Below are positions 17,400 through 25,614 of a stretch of DNA of 31,885 nucleotides, piece after piece. This stretch comes from an uncultured Bacilli bacterium (GTDB lineage: Bacteria > Bacillota_I > Bacilli_A > RF39 > UBA660), in the NCBI GenBank assembly GCA_947628075.1, contig CANQYF010000003.1, positions 1-31,885 of the forward strand, read 5' to 3'. A program made the translations under genes and the position numbers. Each line of letters starts with the position of its first letter. The stretch's first letter is position 1. The notes under the pieces are model-generated. The model had not been told where the DNA came from. It made no database searches and saw nothing but the letters and a program-made list of their open reading frames with translations.

Positions 17400-17960
17400 A
17401 TGAATAGTATTAATTATTTTCTGGTTTTAGAAAAAAGAGTTGGCGATTACAATTTAATTGATATTAATAAACTAGATATATGTGAAGGCCATGTCTATAA
17501 CGACATTGCGTCTTTGGATGCTTTTAGTATGAAATTTAGCGACGAAGAAATAAAGGCCTCAATTGCACGTAGTAATATGGCATCAAATTATTTAGATGGA
17601 ACCTTAAAAATTATAAGTGATGCTAAAACTCCTCATAATTTAAAAGTTATTACTAAAGATGTTTGTGATACTATTATAAATTTTCAAAATTCGGAAGAAA
17701 AAATGAATCAACAAATTAAGAATGTAATTTTTGGAACATACAAGAAAATTATTGAATCATCATTTTCTGATCCCGATTTTATTCATGGCTTATTAGAGCA
17801 CTTAAAATCTGAGTTAAAAGAGAATAATAAACAAGGAACATTTTCTTTAATTGAAGAAATGCCATATGAAAAAATTAGAAATATTTATTTGGCAATCTAT
17901 CGCGAAGAAAAAAAGCAAAAGGAAATGTTACGTAATTTAAAATTAAATGAAGCTGCTTAA
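17400..17960 (+). CDS. Hypothetical helical cytoplasmic protein
   Basis: I do not recognise this 186-residue protein. It has no signal peptide, membrane segment or cysteine-rich motif. The middle and C-terminal parts appear alpha-helical and highly charged (EEKMNQQIKNVIFGTYKKI, HGLLEHLKSELKENNK, YREEKKQKEMLRNLKLNE). The frame is open from a TTG at 17382, but AGAGGGG at 17388-17394 fits the ATG at 17400. It has its own strong promoter and a terminator and is therefore a single-gene unit between priA and the signal peptidase. The strong promoter suggests a real and fairly well expressed protein. Confidence 0.72.
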   Translation: MNSINYFLVLEKRVGDYNLIDINKLDICEGHVYNDIASLDAFSMKFSDEEIKASIARSNMASNYLDGTLKIISDAKTPHNLKVITKDVCDTIINFQNSEEKMNQQIKNVIFGTYKKIIESSFSDPDFIHGLLEHLKSELKENNKQGTFSLIEEMPYEKIRNIYLAIYREEKKQKEMLRNLKLNEAA

Positions 17961-17979
17961 AACCTTTCTAAGGTTTTTT
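17957..17979 (+). terminator. Terminator overlapping the stop of the hypothetical gene
   Basis: AAAACCTT (17959-17966) pairs with AAGGTTTT (17970-17977) around TCT, followed by further T. The stem starts inside the TAA stop (17958-17960). Confidence 0.85.
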
Positions 17980-18039
17980 AAATTTTTTACAAATATGGAC
18001 ATAAATTTAAAAAATAAATTATATGAACTGCCATAAACA

Positions 18040-18048
18040 TGCTAAAAT
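18040..18048 (+). promoter_or_regulatory. Extended -10 element of the signal peptidase gene
   Basis: TG-N-TAAAAT at 18040-18048; the -35 region is poor. A start near 18055 would leave a leader that begins right at the GGAGGA ribosome binding site (18055-18060). Confidence 0.5.
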
Positions 18049-18067
18049 TAGTATGGAGGATAGCAAA

Positions 18068-18601
18068 ATGGATTGGTTAAGTATAAAAGAATTTTTTAAA
18101 GATACAATTAAATATTTTTTAATTGTTATTGTTTTTTTGTTTGTTGCAATTTATGTAATAGGATTACAACAAGTGGTGGGGCCATCAATGTCACCAAATT
18201 TAGAAAATAATGATATATTAATATTAGATAAAATTAGTTATAAGTTTAAGCAAATTAAAAGAGGCGATATTGTATCATTATATTATGCTGATACTAAATA
18301 TTTAATTAAAAGAGTAATTGGGTTGCCAGGAGAAAGAGTAGAATTTCATAATAATAACTTATATATAAATAATGAATTAATTGAAGAAAATTATCTGCAA
18401 AACGTTGTGACAGAAGACTTTGCCCTAGATGAGCTTGGATACGCTACTATACCTAGTGATATGTATTTAGTTTTAGGAGATAATCGAGAAAATTCATTAG
18501 ATAGTAGAGACCCCGAAGTTGGCTTAGTAAAAAAGGATGATATTATTGGCAAGGTGCGATTAAGAATATGGCCATTAAATAAAATAAAAATTGTTAAATA
18601 A
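18068..18601 (+). CDS. lepB: Type I signal peptidase
   Basis: Signal peptidase I removes signal peptides from exported proteins. The 177-residue Gram-positive type enzyme has one N-terminal membrane anchor (about 13-33). The catalytic Ser40 lies in the box GPSMSP and the general base Lys81 in LIKRVIGLPGE, and a later box has GDNRENSLDSRDPEVG. The start ATG 18068 is fixed by GGAGGA seven bases upstream; the frame is open from 18023 but that stretch covers the promoter. No convincing terminator follows, so transcription may continue into the very large exported Ig protein 147 bases downstream, an obvious substrate. Confidence 0.95.
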   Translation: MDWLSIKEFFKDTIKYFLIVIVFLFVAIYVIGLQQVVGPSMSPNLENNDILILDKISYKFKQIKRGDIVSLYYADTKYLIKRVIGLPGERVEFHNNNLYINNELIEENYLQNVVTEDFALDELGYATIPSDMYLVLGDNRENSLDSRDPEVGLVKKDDIIGKVRLRIWPLNKIKIVK

Positions 18602-18650
18602 ATAGCATAATTTTTAATTGAAAAAAGTATAATAAAATTGATATTTAATA

Positions 18651-18679
18651 TAGACATTTAAAAAATAATATTTTATAAT
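18651..18679 (+). promoter_or_regulatory. Promoter of the Ig-repeat surface protein
   Basis: TAGACA (18651-18656), 17 bases, TATAAT (18674-18679), with a second overlapping TATAAT at 18679-18684. The leader is about 60 bases, the longest in the window, and ends with a strong GGGATGGAGG ribosome binding site (18734-18743). Confidence 0.78.
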
Positions 18680-18748
18680 ATAATCGATTGGTGTGGGATA
18701 TATACTCGTCATATATTACATATTAATTATAAGGGATGGAGGTTTTTT

Positions 18749-21700
18749 ATGGACAATAAGAAAAAGTTTATAATTGTTCTAGTTATCTTATTTATCTTCT
18801 TAGGTTTAACAATATTTACATTTGCTAACCCTCGTGGTGAAGAATTAGAAGGCAGTGGAAATAATGTTTCATCTAATAATGGTAATGTAGATAATGGCGG
18901 AAGCCAAGATGGTACTGGTTCTAGCGAGCAAGAAAAAGACAATCAAGATAAAGAAACTAGACCAAATAAAGTAACGCAAGTTACTCCAAATAAAGACGAG
19001 GACAACACAGAAGACGATAATTCTGGAGTTACTCCAACTGTTGATGATGCATATGAAAAAGCTTTAGAAGCTGTTTTAGCAGCCGAAAGTAATATCGATA
19101 ACGATTCTTATAATAATGCTAAGGATTTGACAGGCAAATTAGAAAGTTCTGATAAGAAACAAGATTTGGAAAATAGATTAGCAGAAGTTAAAGATGGTAT
19201 TGATGTTAAACAACTTGTTGAAAATTTAAAAAATCAAACAAATAGTGCAACAAATAAGGATGAATTAGATAAAGCAAGAGATTACAGAGAAGTAGAAGAC
19301 GTAGTTAAAAAAGTTGAAGATTTATCTATTCAAAATTTAAAAGACGAGTTAAATCAAGAATTAGATAAATTAGCAGTATTATTAGATGACACAAAAGCAC
19401 CAAATATTAGTGGCGTAGAAAATAATGCCATAACTAATGCTGAAATTACTTTAACAGTAGATGATGAAAATGCTAAAGCAACAGTAAATGGTAAAGAAGT
19501 TGCTTTAAGTGATTTAACATTTACAGAAGAAGGTACTTATACCGTTACTGTGACTGATGAAGCATTTAATGAAACTACAGTAACATTTACAATTGATACT
19601 ACAGCTCCAGTTGTAACATTAAAAAATACAAGAGGAGAAGTAAAAGAGCCTGGATTCTATACATATGATTTATATGCATATATAGAAGAATCAAATGAGT
19701 ATACTGCTTTACTTAATGGTAAAGAATATGTAAGTGGTACTAAAATAGGTGCAAGAGATAATTATGTATTAGAAGTAACCGATGTAGCCGGAAATAAAAC
19801 AACCGTTGAATTTGGAATAGATAAAGATGCTCCAAAAGTTAGTGGTGTAAAAAATGGCGAATATTATAATCATAGTGTAGCAATAATTGTTACAGATAAG
19901 AACTTAGATACTGTTTTATTAGATGGTAAAACATATGATGGTTCAGAAATAACTGAAGAAGGTAGCCATACAATAGTAGCTACAGATAAGGCTGGAAATA
20001 AAACAACAGTAACATTTACAATTGATACTACAGCTCCAGTTGTAACATTATATACTAATAAAGATAAGAAAGCTGTAGAACCTGGTTATTATGCAGATGA
20101 TATGTATGCAGTAATAACTGAATCAAATGAATATACTGCTTTACTTAACGGAGAAACATACGTTAGTGAAACTGTTGTAAGTAGAGGTAATTATGTTTTA
20201 GTCGTAACTGATGTTGCTGGTAACTCAGTAACAGTAGAGTTTGGCGTTGATAAAAATCCACCAGCATTTTATGTAAACGGAGAAAAAATTGATAAAAAGG
20301 AAACTAGTGAAAGATATTATAATACAGATGTAACTATCACATATTCAGAATTAAATGAAAAAGAAGTTATTTTTGAAAAGGATGGTAAAGCTTCAGAATT
20401 TACTAATAAAATGACTTTAACTGAAGATGGCGTATATCATGTAAAAGCCACTGATAAAGCTAATAATGTTACAGAATTTACTATTGTAGTAGATAAAACA
20501 TTACCAGCTGTTAAAATTGGTGGTACGACAGGAAGTAAATATTGGAAACAACCATATGAATTTACTGTAGAAGTTACAGAAGATAATTTAGATTCTGTAT
20601 ACTTTATTTGGAATTCATCAAGTAATGATGATAACATGAAGAAAGCATTAAATTCAGAAAATGTTCAAAAAGTTGATGCAAAAGATATAACAGATAATGG
20701 GGATGGAACATACACTGTTAGAATTCAAGCCAATGTTGAAGGCAGACATGTATTCAATATTAAAGTAGTTGATAAAGCCGGAAATGAATTAATGACAAGA
20801 AAAGGTTGGTATCAAATTGATGGTATTAAGCCAAACACAACAAGAGTAATAATGGCAAACGAAAATAATGCAGAGCCATATGTAAGAACTGGCGAAAGAG
20901 TATGGGTATATGCAACATTTGATGAAGAATTAAAAGAAATACCAACAATATTAATTGATGGAAATAAAGTAGAATTAACAGAAGTAAATGCAAGATATTT
21001 TGATCCAGCAAATAAGATTTATCAATATACATTAGCATTTACAATGCCAGAAGTAGAAGATGGCACAATTCCATTCTTAATGTATGGATATGATAAAGCT
21101 GATAATAAAACTGATGATGTTACAAATGTAACAGAAGGAACATTACTTACAGTAGATAATACAGCTCCTACAGTAGAAATAGGAGGAACTACAGGAAGTA
21201 AATATTGGAAGCAACCATATGAATTTACTGTAAAAGTTACAGAGGATAATTTAGATTCTGTATACTTTATTTGGAATTCATCAAGTAATGATGATAACAT
21301 GAAGAAAGCATTAAATTCAGAAAATGTTCAAAAAGTTGATGCAAAAGATATAACAGATAATGGTGATGGAACATACACTGTTAGAATTCAAGCTAATGTT
21401 GAAGGCAGACATGTATTCAATATTAAAGTAGTTGATAAAGCCGGAAATGAATTAATGACTAGAAAAGGCTGGTATCAAATTGATAATACTGCAGCTGAAA
21501 TAGTAGATTTTAGAGTACAAAAATATACTAACAAATTATCAAAAAGTAGTAATGAAACTTACGCTACAGTTGGCGATCATATAATGGTTACTATCGTAAC
21601 TAATGAAAAATTAACAAAAGAACCAGTTTTAGTAATTGGTGGTGTTGAGATTGGTAAAACAAATTATAAAGAAGAACAATTTAATAAATATGTTAGAATC

Positions 21701-22801
21701 GAAATTGAATTAACAGAAGACATGAAATTAGAAGAAGGAGCACCAATTCCAGTAACTATTAAAGGAATGACTGATAGAGCTGGAATCGTTACCGATGAAA
21801 TAACTAAAACTGCTGATGCTGAAGGAAATTATTATGTTATTTTTGATGGTACTCCTATAAATGCCAAAAGTTCTATATTTCAAATGTGGAATGATAAAAA
21901 AGTAGTAAATGGAGATGTTACTTATGTTACTACTGGTAGTAGAATAGCTGTTAAAGTTGAATATGAAGAAAAATTAGCTGCTGCACCTTCAATTACTATT
22001 GCAGGTGTAAAAGCTACTGTTAATGATCATTCAACAACAGATGGCAAAAATATAGTTTGGGCAGGTTATGTTGATTTACCAGAAAATATTAATGTAAAAT
22101 CTGGAGATGCAATACCTTTTCAAGTAATTGCTAAAGATCTTGCTGGTAATGAAACTATTACAACAAGCTTTACAAGTGCACAAAAATTAATTTATGATAA
22201 TGAAGCTCCATCTTTAATAATTGATGGCAAAGTATATAAACCTAGTACAGAAGGTGTTATTGATGCTATTACTCCAATAAAAAGTGATGGTAAAGTTGAT
22301 GGAAGTGCTACATTTTCAGGTGTTGATGAACTAAGTGGCTATGCTGGTATTTGGGGTCATGATGCGCAATATAAACCTGAACTTCAATCTTCATATCGTA
22401 GAGGAGCTGGCTATACATATGATATTAAAGCAGAAGATAAGCTAGGAAATACTCATACTTATCGTGTTCGTGTAATTTTAAATGATGCTGGCTCAATTCA
22501 AAATCTTCAATCTGATTTAGTATTGCCAGTACCTGAAGATAGTATTGAAAATAATGTTGATGAAGCATTACCTACAGTAGCTCCAGTAGAGGAAAATGAA
22601 GTTGCTCTTGAAGAAGAAAATATTTTAGCTAACACAAATGAATTCATTGCAATTTCTGGTTTAGATGAAGGAACCGCAAGTATTCTTGCTGAAGATCTTA
22701 TAGTTGATGATTCTAGTGCAGAATTTATGGATTATAATGGTTTTAGCTTTGTTGGTCCATTAAGTTATTCATTAATTGCAACTCATAGAGCTAATATTTA
22801 A
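18749..22801 (+). CDS. Large exported Ig-like repeat surface protein
   Basis: This 1350-residue protein has an N-terminal signal sequence (hydrophobic 7-25, possible cleavage after TFA at 26). A low-complexity Asn/Gly/Ser/Asp/Glu stretch follows (27-100), then a helical FIVAR-like segment (about 100-212). From about 212 to 1200 there is a chain of bacterial Ig-like modules, many starting with DTTAPVV or DKxAP and ending VTDVAGN or ATDKAGN. Modules at about 585-691 and 806-912 are almost identical copies. The acidic C-terminal tail (about 1250-1350) has no LPxTG motif, no membrane segment and no basic end, so sortase anchoring is not indicated. It may be released, held by an uncleaved signal anchor, or bound by its tail. 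A stalk or adhesin role is likely by analogy. Confidence 0.85.
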   Translation: MDNKKKFIIVLVILFIFLGLTIFTFANPRGEELEGSGNNVSSNNGNVDNGGSQDGTGSSEQEKDNQDKETRPNKVTQVTPNKDEDNTEDDNSGVTPTVDDAYEKALEAVLAAESNIDNDSYNNAKDLTGKLESSDKKQDLENRLAEVKDGIDVKQLVENLKNQTNSATNKDELDKARDYREVEDVVKKVEDLSIQNLKDELNQELDKLAVLLDDTKAPNISGVENNAITNAEITLTVDDENAKATVNGKEVALSDLTFTEEGTYTVTVTDEAFNETTVTFTIDTTAPVVTLKNTRGEVKEPGFYTYDLYAYIEESNEYTALLNGKEYVSGTKIGARDNYVLEVTDVAGNKTTVEFGIDKDAPKVSGVKNGEYYNHSVAIIVTDKNLDTVLLDGKTYDGSEITEEGSHTIVATDKAGNKTTVTFTIDTTAPVVTLYTNKDKKAVEPGYYADDMYAVITESNEYTALLNGETYVSETVVSRGNYVLVVTDVAGNSVTVEFGVDKNPPAFYVNGEKIDKKETSERYYNTDVTITYSELNEKEVIFEKDGKASEFTNKMTLTEDGVYHVKATDKANNVTEFTIVVDKTLPAVKIGGTTGSKYWKQPYEFTVEVTEDNLDSVYFIWNSSSNDDNMKKALNSENVQKVDAKDITDNGDGTYTVRIQANVEGRHVFNIKVVDKAGNELMTRKGWYQIDGIKPNTTRVIMANENNAEPYVRTGERVWVYATFDEELKEIPTILIDGNKVELTEVNARYFDPANKIYQYTLAFTMPEVEDGTIPFLMYGYDKADNKTDDVTNVTEGTLLTVDNTAPTVEIGGTTGSKYWKQPYEFTVKVTEDNLDSVYFIWNSSSNDDNMKKALNSENVQKVDAKDITDNGDGTYTVRIQANVEGRHVFNIKVVDKAGNELMTRKGWYQIDNTAAEIVDFRVQKYTNKLSKSSNETYATVGDHIMVTIVTNEKLTKEPVLVIGGVEIGKTNYKEEQFNKYVRIEIELTEDMKLEEGAPIPVTIKGMTDRAGIVTDEITKTADAEGNYYVIFDGTPINAKSSIFQMWNDKKVVNGDVTYVTTGSRIAVKVEYEEKLAAAPSITIAGVKATVNDHSTTDGKNIVWAGYVDLPENINVKSGDAIPFQVIAKDLAGNETITTSFTSAQKLIYDNEAPSLIIDGKVYKPSTEGVIDAITPIKSDGKVDGSATFSGVDELSGYAGIWGHDAQYKPELQSSYRRGAGYTYDIKAEDKLGNTHTYRVRVILNDAGSIQNLQSDLVLPVPEDSIENNVDEALPTVAPVEENEVALEEENILANTNEFIAISGLDEGTASILAEDLIVDDSSAEFMDYNGFSFVGPLSYSLIATHRANI
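19577..19621 (+). repeat. 45-base exact repeat, copy 1, at an Ig module junction
   Basis: This 45-base stretch, encoding the junction TVTFTIDTTAPVVTL, recurs exactly at 20006-20050, 429 bases (143 codons) further on. The period equals a pair of Ig modules. Confidence 0.9.
20006..20050 (+). repeat. 45-base exact repeat, copy 2
   Basis: Second copy of the 45-base junction repeat in the surface protein gene. The flanking modules are similar in protein but have diverged in DNA, so this short identity may reflect conversion or slippage at module borders. Confidence 0.9.
20528..20821 (+). repeat. 294-base near-identical in-frame duplication, copy 1
   Basis: It matches 21191-21484 at an offset of 663 bases (221 codons) with 7 mismatches by eye and no gaps. 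Six changes are silent and one changes Glu to Lys. It encodes most of one Ig-like module, from TGSKYWKQPYEF to GWYQID. Confidence 0.95.
21191..21484 (+). repeat. 294-base near-identical in-frame duplication, copy 2
   Basis: Partner of 20528-20821. A different module of about 110 residues lies between the copies, so the duplicated unit was probably the pair of modules or one copy was later converted to match the other. Confidence 0.95.
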
Positions 22802-22811
22802 ATTAAAAGAT

Positions 22812-22847
22812 GTTTACAATTGATATTGTAAACTTTCTTTTTTTTTT
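22812..22847 (+). terminator. Terminator of the surface protein gene
   Basis: A perfect 9-bp stem GTTTACAAT (22812-22820) with ATTGTAAAC (22825-22833), TGAT loop, then TTTC and a run of ten T. Confidence 0.92.
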
Positions 22848-22857
22848 AATATTTTTA

Positions 22858-22866
22858 TGATAGAAT
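22858..22866 (+). promoter_or_regulatory. Extended -10 promoter of the PH-domain gene
   Basis: TG-N-TAGAAT at 22858-22866; no -35 is recognisable because the position is occupied by the T tract. GGTAGGAG at 22882-22889 is the ribosome binding site for ATG 22897. Confidence 0.5.
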
Positions 22867-22896
22867 TTATTTAGTATAAGAGGTAGGAGTATTAAA

Positions 22897-23289
22897 ATGG
22901 CGTATATTAAATTTAAAGAACTTACAAAATATTTTGATTTAAAAGATGAAGTCGCAATTAATGATTTAGCGGATTATGCAGTTGAATTTGTTGATGCTAG
23001 TGAAAGAATTGTTATGGCGTACAAAAATAGCAAAGATTATTGTGTATTTACAGATAAAAAACTTATCTTATTTGATAGAGATACTTTAGGAATTTACTAT
23101 AAAAAAATTCATATCATACCTTATGTTTCTATTTCAACAAGTGCAATTAATTTTAAACCGGGTAAAACCGAGTTACTATTTAGTTTGGATAGTGGTTATC
23201 AATTGCATATTAATTTTATAGATATGAATCATGAAAAAAAAGAAAATCTTAAAAAAGTTTATAAAATTATGATGAAAGCAAAATTATAA
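22897..23289 (+). CDS. Bacterial PH-like domain protein (YvbH/DUF1696 type)
   Basis: The 130-residue soluble protein fits the small bacterial pleckstrin-homology-like family. It has a polar N-terminal helix, then strands with RIVMAYKNSKDYCVFTDKKLILFD, the typical 'second-half turn' GIYYKKIHIIPYVSISTSAI, more strands (KTELLFSLDSGYQLHINF), and a closing helix (KKENLKKVYKIMMKA). Members form rings or bind partners; the cell role is not known. It is a single-gene unit with its own promoter and terminator. Confidence in the fold is good and in function low. Confidence 0.75.
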   Translation: MAYIKFKELTKYFDLKDEVAINDLADYAVEFVDASERIVMAYKNSKDYCVFTDKKLILFDRDTLGIYYKKIHIIPYVSISTSAINFKPGKTELLFSLDSGYQLHINFIDMNHEKKENLKKVYKIMMKAKL

Positions 23290-23294
23290 AAATT

Positions 23295-23313
23295 GACACG
23301 AAAGTGTCTTTTT
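23295..23313 (+). terminator. Terminator with GAAA tetraloop
   Basis: GACAC (23295-23299) and GTGTC (23304-23308) close a GAAA loop, a stable GNRA tetraloop, followed by five T. It ends the PH-domain gene. Confidence 0.85.
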
Positions 23314-23366
23314 AATTTTGATAAAAAATAGAGTAGTAATTTTTTTAGTTAATTTTGCTTGTTAAC

Positions 23367-23395
23367 TTGAATATTAGGAATATATATGATAATAT
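23367..23395 (+). promoter_or_regulatory. Possible promoter of the envelope glycan operon
   Basis: TTGAAT (23367-23372), 17 bases, TAATAT (23390-23395). Other -10-like stretches (TATGAT at 23385) overlap, so the exact start is uncertain. It is the only reasonable site between the terminator at 23295 and the ATG at 23427. Confidence 0.4.
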
Positions 23396-23426
23396 TTTTA
23401 TATAAAAATAGCAGTAGGTGGTAGGA

Positions 23427-24467
23427 ATGAAAGTATTAAAAATTATTGGTAAAGGATTAAGTTTTGTAGGTATTTTTTTAATTAGTATTGTAGTTATGAT
23501 CTATGGGACTGGACTAATTTTTTGTTATGGTCCAAGTGTTCATGCTCGTAATTTATTTGTAACAACTTTATTAGAGACAGGACAAATGAAATTTGCTGTA
23601 AAACTTTTTATGAATAACTCTAAAGTTCAAGAAATTGTTGATAGTAACTCTATGGCTGTTTTTGAAGAGAATATGGATGATAGCTTAATTAATACGGAAG
23701 GTAATAAAGATAAAGACGGCATAGAATTAGTAGAAATATCAGGATCAACTTATAAAGCAAAAATGATTATTGTAAATGATCCTTCCCGAGTAAAAATAGC
23801 TAGTATATATGATGGTAGTTGGAAAGAATATGGAGTTACTTTAGATAAATTGGTTAAGGATAGTGATGCCTTTGCGGGAATTAATGGTGGTCTTTATTAT
23901 TCTGATAGTAATAAAGGAGGAAGACCCCTTGGTTTAGTTGTTAAAAATGGCGTTATTGAATATAATAATCCAGTTGGAATAGTAGGTCTACACTTAGTTG
24001 GTTTTTCAGAAGATAATTTATTAAAAATAATTGATTTAAGTGGTAAAAATAAAAACGAAGTAGAAAAACTTATAAAAGATGAAAAGATTAGAGATGCGAT
24101 TGCTTTTCAAGAAGAAGCTAGCGACGCTAATAATCACTTTGTTAAACTGATAATTAATGGAGAATCTAGAGAAGTAAACGGCTCTGGAAGTGGAGCTAAT
24201 CCAAGAACTGCGATTGGTCAAAGGCAAGATGGTACTGTCCTTCTTTTAGTCACTGATGGTCGGGCTGCATCAGGACATTTAGGAGCAACTGCGGCTGATT
24301 TAATTGAAATTATGGAAGAATATGGAGCTGTAAATGCTGCCAATATTGATGGTGGCTCTTCATCTGCAATGTATTATGATGATCATTATGAAATGACTTC
24401 AGTTACATTATATTATTCAAATTCATCATGGCGTCTTCCCACTGGTTTTATTGTAGAAAAGAGGTAG
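23427..24467 (+). CDS. Phosphodiester glycosidase family (NAGPA/DUF2233) membrane protein
   Basis: This 346-residue protein has one N-terminal membrane segment (about 10-33) and an outer NAGPA-type domain. Family motifs are GINGG (151-155), NPRTAIG (258-264), TDGR (276-279) and NIDGGSSSAM (306-315). The family includes the human enzyme that uncovers mannose-6-phosphate by removing GlcNAc, and bacterial enzymes acting on sugar-1-phosphodiesters in cell wall polymers and exopolysaccharides. The start ATG 23427 is preceded by AGGTGG; a GTG at 23418 would overlap that site. It is first in a five-gene operon; the next gene starts 4 bases after its stop, which points to work on a phosphodiester-linked envelope glycan. 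Confidence 0.85.
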   Translation: MKVLKIIGKGLSFVGIFLISIVVMIYGTGLIFCYGPSVHARNLFVTTLLETGQMKFAVKLFMNNSKVQEIVDSNSMAVFEENMDDSLINTEGNKDKDGIELVEISGSTYKAKMIIVNDPSRVKIASIYDGSWKEYGVTLDKLVKDSDAFAGINGGLYYSDSNKGGRPLGLVVKNGVIEYNNPVGIVGLHLVGFSEDNLLKIIDLSGKNKNEVEKLIKDEKIRDAIAFQEEASDANNHFVKLIINGESREVNGSGSGANPRTAIGQRQDGTVLLLVTDGRAASGHLGATAADLIEIMEEYGAVNAANIDGGSSSAMYYDDHYEMTSVTLYYSNSSWRLPTGFIVEKR

Positions 24468-24471
24468 AAAA

Positions 24472-25605
24472 ATGCGCCGGCTAAAAATAGTAGGAAAATG
24501 GAAAAGAAGTAGTTTATATAAAAAAAGTATTATTTTATTTTCTACTTTCATGATAGTATTAATAGTAATATTTTTAAGTTATGTTTATAATAGTATGGTT
24601 TTATATGAAAGAAATTTAGTAGATAATTATATTGTTTATTTAGCTAAAAATGGTAAACTTACGGAAGGCATTAATGATAATCTTTTTAAGATATCCCAAT
24701 ATGAAAAAAATAATGCTAAAATAAGTGATGGGGTAAAAAAATTATATAAAAGTGATAATTTAAAAGTTAAAAAGAACACGAAAGAAAGTAGTGAAGAAAC
24801 TTTTGCTTATGATTTATATAATGGCAATAAATTAATTAGTACAGTATCTATTAAAAGTAAAAATAAATATAAAAGAATGGCTATTTTAACAATAGATGAA
24901 TGGGAAATAGTGGATAGTAAAACATATTTTGAAGATGGTATTTATTCTTATGAAATAACTATACCTAGTGATTATAAATTATTTATAAATGATATTGAAG
25001 CTAGTAATGATGATATTATAGAAGAAGGAGATATCAAAGGCTTAGAAAATGTAACAGAATATGCAGAAATTTCTAAAAGTAAAACCTATAAAATAAATAA
25101 TTTAGTTTATGAAGCCGATATAAAAATAAAGGATGATAATAATAAATTAGTTAATTATGAAAATAAAGATAATAAGATAATTGTAAATAAAGAATTTAAA
25201 AAATATGCTACTTATGATGATTTGAAAAAAGATTTAAATAGTGATTTTGATGTCTTAGGATTAGCTGAAAATTGGAGTTTATTTTTAACTAAAGATCGAA
25301 GTTTTAATAGTTTACTTACATATTTTATTAAAGATTCTTATATGTATAATAGAGCCTATCAATATGCTCATGGTATTGATATTACATTTGTTAGTAATCA
25401 TCGACTTAAAAATCCAACGTTTACTAATGAGTCAGTAACCAATTGTATTATGTATAATGAAAATGTGTTTAGTTGTGAAGTAAAATTAGAAAAAAATATG
25501 GTAGTAAATGGTAATGATCGAGTAGATACCATGCATGAAAGGATGTATTTTGTTAATTACAATGATGGCTATAAATTAGTTAATATGGAATCAATAACAA
25601 AATAG
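24472..25605 (+). CDS. Single-pass membrane protein, TcaA-like outer domains
   Basis: This 377-residue protein has a basic N-terminus, a membrane segment (about 19-42), and an extracellular part. The segment YEITIPSDYKLFINDIEAS (about 162-180) resembles the small beta domain of TcaA-type envelope proteins, and the C-terminal 120 residues, with alternating strands and an aromatic-rich helix, could be an NTF2-like domain. TcaA homologues bind or influence wall polymers; the resemblance here is in domain layout and short motifs only. It lies between the phosphodiester glycosidase and the glycosyltransferase, with 4- and 9-base gaps, so it probably serves the same glycan. No catalytic motif is visible. 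Confidence 0.5.
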   Translation: MRRLKIVGKWKRSSLYKKSIILFSTFMIVLIVIFLSYVYNSMVLYERNLVDNYIVYLAKNGKLTEGINDNLFKISQYEKNNAKISDGVKKLYKSDNLKVKKNTKESSEETFAYDLYNGNKLISTVSIKSKNKYKRMAILTIDEWEIVDSKTYFEDGIYSYEITIPSDYKLFINDIEASNDDIIEEGDIKGLENVTEYAEISKSKTYKINNLVYEADIKIKDDNNKLVNYENKDNKIIVNKEFKKYATYDDLKKDLNSDFDVLGLAENWSLFLTKDRSFNSLLTYFIKDSYMYNRAYQYAHGIDITFVSNHRLKNPTFTNESVTNCIMYNENVFSCEVKLEKNMVVNGNDRVDTMHERMYFVNYNDGYKLVNMESITK

Positions 25606-25614
25606 GTGTAGAAA

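Noticed and set aside
18687..18733. Riboswitch in the leader of the surface protein gene
   Set aside because: The leader of about 60 bases has only weak A/T stems such as ATATAT repeats and none of the conserved cores I know; too little to call.
21022..21300. - strand frame similar to another at 20437-20637
   Set aside because: The two resemble each other only because they are antisense to the two copies of the 294-base repeat in the surface protein gene.
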